Assembly (NCBI GenBank): GCA_017609225.1
Contig: JAFCEK010000018.1
Location: 1 to 24,001, forward strand
Length of the DNA: 24,001 nt
Reading direction: 5' to 3'
Source: Candidatus Aenigmatarchaeota archaeon
GTDB lineage: Archaea > Aenigmatarchaeota > Aenigmatarchaeia > QMZP01
The notes under the pieces are model-generated. The model saw only the letters and a list, made by a program, of their open reading frames with translations. It was not told where the DNA came from and made no database searches. Made by a program: the position numbers and the translations under genes. Below, in pieces: positions 13,059-18,858 of this stretch (positions are counted from its first letter, which is position 1; each line of letters starts with the position of its first letter).

Positions 13059-14078
13059 ATGAAAACCAAAAAACCAAAGGCCTTGGTTCTGCTTTCAGGC
13101 GGGCTTGACAGCAGGCTTGCATGCAAAATCCTTGAAGAGCAGCTTGGAAGGGAAAACATGGAAGCTGTTTTCTTTATTCTGCCATTCGGGGGAGGATGCT
13201 GCAATGATGTTTCCTGTGTTTTCAGGTTCTGCCAGACACAAAACCTGAAACTCCATGTGATTGACTGCACAAAAGGCGGAATGTTCAGGAAATACATGGA
13301 AATAATAAAAAAACCGAAATTCCAGAGAGGCGTGGCGCTAAACCCATGCATTGACTGCCATGTTTTCATGCTCGGGGAAGCAAAAAAACTTGCAGGAAAA
13401 ACAGGTGCAGACATAATCGCAACAGGAGAGGTTCTGGGGGAGAGGCCACTGAGCCAGAACAGGCATGCATTGTCTGTTGTTGAAAAGGCTGCAGGGCTGG
13501 AGGGAAAGCTGCTGAGGCCTTTGTCAGCCAGGCTTCTGCCTGAAACAGAGGCAGAAAAAAACAAATGGATAGACAGAAGCAGACTGCTTGACATAAAGGG
13601 AAGAGGCAGAAAAAGACAGATAGCGCTGGCAAAAAAATACAGGATAAGCTTCCCCTCGCCGGGAGGCGGCTGCCTTCTCACAGACAGGGAATTCTCAAAA
13701 AGGCTTTCTGACCTGCTGAAGCATGAAAAAAATCCCACTCCGGATGAGATAGAACTGCTTAAAATGGGAAGGCACTTCAGGTCAGGAAAAACCAGAATAA
13801 TTGTTGGAAGGAACCGGAAAGAAAATACTATGCTGATCAGGCTTGCCAGGAAAATGAAGCTTCCTTACATGGAGGCAAAAGATTATATGGGCCCTGACAC
13901 AATAATCCACGGAAGGCAGACAAAAACAGGGCTTCAGAGAGCCGCATCCCTGACAGCCCGCTATTCAGATGCCCCGGAAAACAAGCAGGTGGAAATAGTT
14001 TACATAAAAGGCAAAACAAAAAAAATCCTGAAAGCGAAAGGCATTTCCCAGAAAACCCTGGAAAAAACAAGGGTTTAA
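13059..14078 (+). CDS. PP-loop ATPase of the tRNA-thiolation type with C-terminal NFACT-R-like domain
   Basis: The 339-aa protein has the PP-loop SGGLDS at residues 13-18, which binds ATP and activates a substrate carbonyl by adenylation. It is cysteine-rich, with Cys47, Cys48, Cys53 and Cys58, and with Cys97 and Cys100 in NPCIDCH; these could hold a metal or Fe-S site or carry persulfide. ATGEVLGERPLSQNRHAL and the segment ending SPGGGCLLTD match a MnmA/ThiI-like group I recall from anaerobic bacteria and archaea. The C-terminal 110 residues (KMGRHFRSGKTRIIVGRN onward) resemble the NFACT-R-type RNA-binding domain. tRNA thiouridine synthesis is therefore the likely job, but the target base is unknown. 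The ATG is 36 bp from the divergent surface-protein gene. The isomerase gene follows after 35 bp. Confidence 0.78.
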   Translation: MKTKKPKALVLLSGGLDSRLACKILEEQLGRENMEAVFFILPFGGGCCNDVSCVFRFCQTQNLKLHVIDCTKGGMFRKYMEIIKKPKFQRGVALNPCIDCHVFMLGEAKKLAGKTGADIIATGEVLGERPLSQNRHALSVVEKAAGLEGKLLRPLSARLLPETEAEKNKWIDRSRLLDIKGRGRKRQIALAKKYRISFPSPGGGCLLTDREFSKRLSDLLKHEKNPTPDEIELLKMGRHFRSGKTRIIVGRNRKENTMLIRLARKMKLPYMEAKDYMGPDTIIHGRQTKTGLQRAASLTARYSDAPENKQVEIVYIKGKTKKILKAKGISQKTLEKTRV

Positions 14079-14113
14079 TTTCTTTAATTAGTATGAATTT
14101 ACTAATACTAAAT

Positions 14114-15007
14114 ATGAGCAATATCAGCCAGATAATGAAAGACATAAAATCCCTGAAGATTCAGGGCGCAGACAATGTGGCAAAGGCAGGCATTCTTGTT
14201 CTTGAACTCACAGCCAGGAAATCAAAGGCAAAAAACAGGAAGCGGTTTATCAGGGAACTGGAATCAATAACAGGAAAACTTTTCAAAACAAGGCCCACAG
14301 AGCCTGCAATGAGGAATGCCCTGGCATCAATTCTTCTGGATGTGCAGAAAAGCGGGGCAGAAAGCCCCGAAGCCCTGAAAAGAACTGCAGTAAAGCTTTG
14401 CAGGGATTTTTCCAGGAAAATTGAAATGCTGCCTGAGCAGATTGCCTCTTTCGGGGCAGGGCTGATAAGCTCTGGGGATACAATTTTGCTGCACTGCCAT
14501 TCTGAATCTGCTGTTGGGATTCTGAAAAAGGCAAAATCCCAGGGAAAGAAGCTCTCAGCCATAGTAACAGAAACCAGGCCCAGGAACCAGGGCATCATAA
14601 CAGCCAGGGATTTGCTCAGGGCAAAAATACCTGTTACCTTCTGCGTGGATTCTGCTGCCGGATATGTGATGAAAAAGGCTGACAAGGTCCTGGTGGGCTG
14701 CGATGCAATACTTCCTGACGGCTCAATAGTTAACAAGATAGGCACATTCCCCGCTGCCGTGCTGGCTGACAGGTTTGGAAAGCCTTTTTATGTCGCCGGG
14801 GGAACAATAAAATTCACAGAAAAGATAGAGATAGAGCAGAGAGACCCGAAAGAGGTTATAGACAGGAAAAAAATCCCGGGGGCAAAGATAATAAACCCTG
14901 CATTTGACATCACGCCTGCTGAATTTATAGATTCAATAATTACAGAGAAGGGCATTGCAAAGCCGGGAATGATAAAGCAGATTGTGAGCAGGGAAGCCAT
15001 GCCTTAA
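14114..15007 (+). CDS. Ribose-1,5-bisphosphate isomerase (eIF2B-related)
   Basis: This 297-aa protein belongs to the eIF2B-alpha/MtnA-like fold. The motifs LLHCHSES (with the candidate catalytic Cys), ETRPRNQG, GCDAILPDG and SIVNKIGTFPAA match archaeal ribose-1,5-bisphosphate isomerase, which converts ribose-1,5-bisphosphate to ribulose-1,5-bisphosphate for type III Rubisco in the AMP-salvage pathway. A regulatory eIF2B-like role is less likely, given HCHS and the full-length helical N-domain. AMP phosphorylase and Rubisco are not in the window. I chose the ATG at 14114 (MSNISQIMKDIKSL) because known members begin at about this point; an ATG at 14093 would add seven residues. No Shine-Dalgarno sequence is visible. 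It follows the PP-loop gene closely and converges with the 136-aa gene. Confidence 0.85.
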   Translation: MSNISQIMKDIKSLKIQGADNVAKAGILVLELTARKSKAKNRKRFIRELESITGKLFKTRPTEPAMRNALASILLDVQKSGAESPEALKRTAVKLCRDFSRKIEMLPEQIASFGAGLISSGDTILLHCHSESAVGILKKAKSQGKKLSAIVTETRPRNQGIITARDLLRAKIPVTFCVDSAAGYVMKKADKVLVGCDAILPDGSIVNKIGTFPAAVLADRFGKPFYVAGGTIKFTEKIEIEQRDPKEVIDRKKIPGAKIINPAFDITPAEFIDSIITEKGIAKPGMIKQIVSREAMP

Positions 15008-15022
15008 TTATAACCAAACCCA

Positions 15023-15433
15023 CTAATATTGCTGCTCGCCTAAATCATTTCTTATCTTTTCCTGTATTGCTTTATGCATTTCAGACAGGCCTGCTGCCCT
15101 GTAGCAGACAAGAACAGCTTTCTCTATGCCTTCCTCCAGCACAGCCGAGAAATAGCTGCAGAGATCATGCAAAAATTTTTTTGAGTATCCAAAAGGCATG
15201 CCCCAGTGCTTTTCCATTATCTTTTCAAGCTGCTCAAGGGAAATACCCAGTCCCCCAAGTTTAATTCCCTGTTCCTTCAGCTTTTCAACAGCCTCGCATA
15301 ACCTGTAAAATTCATATGCATAATAATCCAGAAGGATTCCACCCTCAAAGTTCCCTTCTTTGTATATCCTTTCCGCCTCTCCTGCATGAAAGTCGCCGGC
15401 AACCTCGCATATTCTTTCCATATCTGCTGTCAT
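15023..15433 (-). CDS. Helical protein of unknown function (136 aa) downstream of herA
   Basis: I do not recognise a family. The protein looks all-helical and acidic, without a signal peptide or membrane segment. Notable strings are YAYEFYRLCEAVEKL, GISLEQLEKIMEKHWG and YFSAVLEEG; three cysteines are scattered. The ATG is preceded by AAGGAGAG, one of the clearest ribosome-binding sites in the window, and the gene starts 40 bp after the herA stop on the same strand, so it is probably translated from the herA transcript. Its gene ends 15 bp from the convergent isomerase gene. It occupies the place where NurA sometimes accompanies HerA, but it is far too small and lacks NurA-like acidic nuclease motifs. 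Confidence 0.72.
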   Translation of the reverse strand: MTADMERICEVAGDFHAGEAERIYKEGNFEGGILLDYYAYEFYRLCEAVEKLKEQGIKLGGLGISLEQLEKIMEKHWGMPFGYSKKFLHDLCSYFSAVLEEGIEKAVLVCYRAAGLSEMHKAIQEKIRNDLGEQQY

Positions 15434-15473
15434 AATCTCTCCTTACATGGAAAACACAGCATTTATCATAAAA

Positions 15474-16970
15474 TCACATAAAGCTCTTCGCATCCTTTCT
15501 TTTCTGTTTGCTTTTTTCAAAATACTCAACAGCAACCCTGTCCAGCGGCTTTCCCTTTGATGAAGGCTTTGATTCCCTTTTTCTTATCTTTATAAAAAGA
15601 GGAAAGTTAACCGCTTCCCCGACTATGAGGGCAGAGCCCACAGGAAGCGTTGAGATTCTTCCTACCACATCAGACCTGAGACCTTCCGAACTTTCGGAAA
15701 TATGCTTAAGGTCATATGGGTTCGTAACCTTCATTATTATATGCGTGTTGCACTGTGACAGCGCGGTTGTGGAAAGCTGCACAGGCCTCTGGGAAACCAG
15801 GCAAAGCCCTGCATTGAATTTCCTTCCCTCCCTGGCTATGGTTGTTATTATCCCCTTGGCCAGTGCTTCCTCCCTTTTCATTTTTTCAGGGGCAAAATTG
15901 TGCGCCTCCTCAACCATAAAAATAAAAGGCGGTATGAGCTCATCCCTCCTGGCATTGAACAGTTTTTTTGCCAAATAGGAAACAATTATCTGCTTCCTTC
16001 TTGAATTTGCTGTGTCTGAAAGGTCAATCACTGTAAGCCCGCCCTGCCTTGCCATGTCATCAAGGGCAGGATAATCAACCATGCCGAAAATTCCAAGCCC
16101 CATAAGGTCATAGAGGCCTGAAAGCAGGGGATCCTTGGTTTTCGGGCTTATCTCTTTTCTGCCTTCTATCTCCCGGACCAAATCCTCCAGGCTGTATTTT
16201 CTGCCTTTCATCTCCCTCATGATTTTTGAAAGCTCCCTGAGCTGGGCAAAGCTTATGCCAGGTATATACTCTTTCAGCTGGTATGTTGAAAGGCTGGGAA
16301 TCCCGATTCTGATATCCCTGCTGCCGAAAACCCTTGTTTTCCCGGCATAGTTGCTGTCCTCGGCAAAGCTTGTATACTCCCCGTGCGTGTCTATAACAAT
16401 CACCGCAAGCTGCCCCTCCTCGGGCTTCCTTCTGAGAAGCTCCTCAATAAGCACGCTCGCAAGATAGGACTTTCCCGCCCCGCTTATTGCCAGGATTGCA
16501 AGATGCTTCTGAAGAAGCCTTGTCATGTCCAGTTTTGCATCCAGGTCATGATAGGAAACAGTGCCAAGATGAATGCCTGCCCTGTTCAGGCCAAAAAGCG
16601 TTTCCAGTATTTCATTTTCCGGTTCAACAACCTTCATGCCCGGGGAGGGCGGAACAAGGCTTTCACCGAAAACCCCGGAGCTGCATACCCCGACAGAATT
16701 AACCTCTGCAATAAGATATTCCCAGTCATTTACAGGAAAGATTTCAGCCATTCCCCTGCCCGAACTTTCATACTCCCTTACAGATTCCGGGTGCGTAAAA
16801 TACCTGTTTGTCTTAAGCACATCGGAAACCCTTCCTATAAGCTTTCCTTCCTCTGTGTTTATCTGGACAAACTGCCCCCTTCTGACCTTTGCATCAGGGT
16901 TTATCACAAAAGAAAACCTTCTGGTGTTCGGCCCCTCAAAGGTTGAAACAACAGTCCCATACTCTTTCAT
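15474..16970 (-). CDS. herA: HerA-type DNA translocase/helicase
   Basis: HerA is a hexameric FtsK-like ATPase that works with the NurA nuclease and Mre11-Rad50 in DNA end resection. The 498-aa protein has an N-terminal HAS-barrel (about residues 1-90, with RRGQFVQINTEEGKLIGRV), Walker A AISGAGKS at 161-168, a DTHGEY segment at about 194-199, Walker B FMVEEAHNFAP from about 351, the arginine-finger-like region TIAREGRKFNAGL, and SQRPVQLSTTALSQCN. Length and order match archaeal HerA. NurA, Mre11 and Rad50 are not in the window. The start has no clear ribosome-binding site, but TATTTTTAATAC about 25 bp upstream suggests a leaderless mRNA. The 136-aa gene follows 40 bp downstream. Confidence 0.92.
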   Translation of the reverse strand: MKEYGTVVSTFEGPNTRRFSFVINPDAKVRRGQFVQINTEEGKLIGRVSDVLKTNRYFTHPESVREYESSGRGMAEIFPVNDWEYLIAEVNSVGVCSSGVFGESLVPPSPGMKVVEPENEILETLFGLNRAGIHLGTVSYHDLDAKLDMTRLLQKHLAILAISGAGKSYLASVLIEELLRRKPEEGQLAVIVIDTHGEYTSFAEDSNYAGKTRVFGSRDIRIGIPSLSTYQLKEYIPGISFAQLRELSKIMREMKGRKYSLEDLVREIEGRKEISPKTKDPLLSGLYDLMGLGIFGMVDYPALDDMARQGGLTVIDLSDTANSRRKQIIVSYLAKKLFNARRDELIPPFIFMVEEAHNFAPEKMKREEALAKGIITTIAREGRKFNAGLCLVSQRPVQLSTTALSQCNTHIIMKVTNPYDLKHISESSEGLRSDVVGRISTLPVGSALIVGEAVNFPLFIKIRKRESKPSSKGKPLDRVAVEYFEKSKQKRKDAKSFM

Positions 16971-17067
16971 AACATTCTATTTTCTATTGTATTAAAAATA
17001 TAAATTTGAATTCCATGCTGTTTCCTGAAAAGACTGAAAGATTTTTTAACACAAACAAATATATTAT

Positions 17068-18105
17068 ATGAAGCATGTGAAAAAGAGAAAAGAGCAGCTG
17101 AAATTTCTTTACAACATAGACAAAATAATTGACAGCAAAAGAAGCTTCAGGGCAAAAACAAACGCCATAATGAGGAAAGTAATGTCAATGATAAGCGCAG
17201 ACAGCTGCTATGCATTCTTAAGGGCGGATGAAGAGATAAAGGTTAACATAAACAGCTTTGATGAATCTGTTCTGAAGAAAATGAGAAGCAGATACAGGCA
17301 GCCCAGGATTATAAATATGGGAAGGAAATCATTCCTCAGGGTGCCGCTTAACATAGCAAATGAGAATTTCGGGTTTCTTCTTTTCCTGAGAAAAAATTAC
17401 ACATTCAATGTAACAGACAAAATACTCCTGAGGACTATTGCAAAGCAGATGGAGAGCCTGGTGATGGTAAGAAAGGAAAAGGAAATGATTAAAAGCATAT
17501 TCAAGCACTATCTTGCTGAGCATCTTGTTGAGGAACTGATTGAAAAGGAAAAACACAGGCTTATGAAGAAGAGAGCCACGGTCAGCATACTGTTTGCAGA
17601 CATAAGGGGATTCACCCTTCTTTGCAAAAACAACAAACCTGTAACAGTGTTCAGAATGCTGGATGAATACCTTTCAGTAATGTCAGAGATAATAATGAAA
17701 CATGGCGGCATGGTTGACAAGTTCATAGGCGACGAGATAATGGGCGTTTTCGGGGCACCTTATGCTGACAGGCATCATGCGGTTTCTGTGGTTGAATGCG
17801 CGCTGGACATGATAAGGAAAATGAAGGAGCTCAAGAAAAAATGGAACAGGAAATTCATCAGCATGGGAATAGGCATAAGCTCAGGCCATGTGATAACAGG
17901 AACGCTTGGGAGGGAAAGGATATCATATGAGGTGATAGGCAACGCAGTGAATATAGCAGCCAAGATAGAAAAAAGAAACGAGAAGGGCATACTTATAGGA
18001 GAAAACACATACAGGCTTGTTAAAGACAGGTTCTGCACAAAAAAGGTAAAGCCCACAAAAATAAATGAGAGGGAAAGGATTGAAACATATAAGGTTTGTT
18101 CTTAA
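17068..18105 (+). CDS. Class III adenylate/guanylate cyclase with GAF-like sensor domain
   Basis: The 345-aa protein has a GAF-like N-terminal domain (about residues 10-140), a helical linker (KSIFKHYLAEHLVEEL) and a class III cyclase domain (about 165-345). Metal-binding aspartates are Asp178 in FADIRGFT and Asp222 in KFIGDEIMGVFG. Lys218 is at the purine-specifying lysine position. In ISYEVIGNAVNIAAKIE, Glu288 stands where adenylate cyclases often have Asp or Thr, Asn295 is the expected transition-state Asn, and Lys299 replaces the usual Arg. It is therefore probably catalytic, but its product (cAMP, cGMP or other) is uncertain. No membrane segment is seen, so it should be a cytosolic sensor. 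No Shine-Dalgarno site precedes the ATG. The phosphoesterase gene begins 9 bp downstream. Confidence 0.9.
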   Translation: MKHVKKRKEQLKFLYNIDKIIDSKRSFRAKTNAIMRKVMSMISADSCYAFLRADEEIKVNINSFDESVLKKMRSRYRQPRIINMGRKSFLRVPLNIANENFGFLLFLRKNYTFNVTDKILLRTIAKQMESLVMVRKEKEMIKSIFKHYLAEHLVEELIEKEKHRLMKKRATVSILFADIRGFTLLCKNNKPVTVFRMLDEYLSVMSEIIMKHGGMVDKFIGDEIMGVFGAPYADRHHAVSVVECALDMIRKMKELKKKWNRKFISMGIGISSGHVITGTLGRERISYEVIGNAVNIAAKIEKRNEKGILIGENTYRLVKDRFCTKKVKPTKINERERIETYKVCS

Positions 18106-18114
18106 ATATTTTTT

Positions 18115-18858
18115 ATGAAATTCCTCACAAACAGGCCTGCTGTGCTTCTTGAGAAGGAGAAAACACTTGTGGTTGCAGACCTGCATATTGGCATAGAGCA
18201 TGAATTCAGGAAGTCAGGCATAAGCATACCCAGCCAGACAGAAAAAATGAGAAAGAGAATAGAGATGCTTTCCAGGGAAACCAAGGCAAAGAAACTGGTT
18301 ATACTTGGGGATGTGAAGCATAAGGTTCCGGGCATAAGCTGGCAGGAGCTGAGAGAAATACCGGAATTTTTAAACAAACTGGACAAAAAAATCCCTCTTG
18401 AGATTGTGCCCGGAAACCATGACAGCAGCCTGAAAAATCTTGTTCCCAGCATAAAGTTCCATCCTGCCAGGGGAATCCTGCTCGGAAAAACCTACCTTGC
18501 CCATGGGCACACATGGCCTTCCCCTGATTTTCTCAGGGCAGATTTTGTTCTGACAGCGCACAGGCACCCCTTGTTTGAATTCAGGGACAGCCTTGGCTAC
18601 AGATGGTCAGAGCCGGTATGGATAAAAACAGTGCTGAAAAAAAGCATAATAAGAAAGAAATTTCCCGATGCAAAAACAGGAAGGCTTCCAGGAATTGTGA
18701 TAATGCCTGCATTCAATCCATTTGCAGGGGGAATTTCTGTAAACTCAAAGAACCCGGGAAAAAGCGAAAAGCGGTACACAGGGCCCATGATTAAATCAGC
18801 TGATATGAAAAAAGCCAGGCTTTATTTACTTGATGGAACTTTTTTGGGCACAGGCTAA
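18115..18858 (+). CDS. Calcineurin-like metallophosphoesterase (COG1407 type)
   Basis: The 247-aa protein has the metallophosphoesterase signature in order: VADLHIG, LGDVKH, VPGNHD, LAHGHTWP and TAHRHP. The ligands support a two-metal site. It resembles the COG1407 family, which in bacteria and archaea often occurs beside Lhr-type helicases and is linked to DNA repair; here the lhr gene is the convergent neighbour, overlapping by 4 bp. The alternative is a cyclic-nucleotide phosphodiesterase, since the cyclase gene ends 9 bp upstream on the same strand. Sequence alone cannot decide between them; I favour the Lhr link from family precedent. No ribosome-binding site precedes the ATG. Confidence 0.88.
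   Translation: MKFLTNRPAVLLEKEKTLVVADLHIGIEHEFRKSGISIPSQTEKMRKRIEMLSRETKAKKLVILGDVKHKVPGISWQELREIPEFLNKLDKKIPLEIVPGNHDSSLKNLVPSIKFHPARGILLGKTYLAHGHTWPSPDFLRADFVLTAHRHPLFEFRDSLGYRWSEPVWIKTVLKKSIIRKKFPDAKTGRLPGIVIMPAFNPFAGGISVNSKNPGKSEKRYTGPMIKSADMKKARLYLLDGTFLGTG

Noticed and set aside
13034..13738. Minus-strand frame of 234 codons opposite the PP-loop gene
   Set aside because: The composition (Ser, Phe, Leu, Pro) is that of an antisense shadow, and the plus strand holds a clear PP-loop protein.
14161..14745. Minus-strand frame of 194 codons opposite the isomerase gene
   Set aside because: No motifs, Ser/Phe/Ala-rich shadow composition; the plus strand encodes the conserved isomerase.
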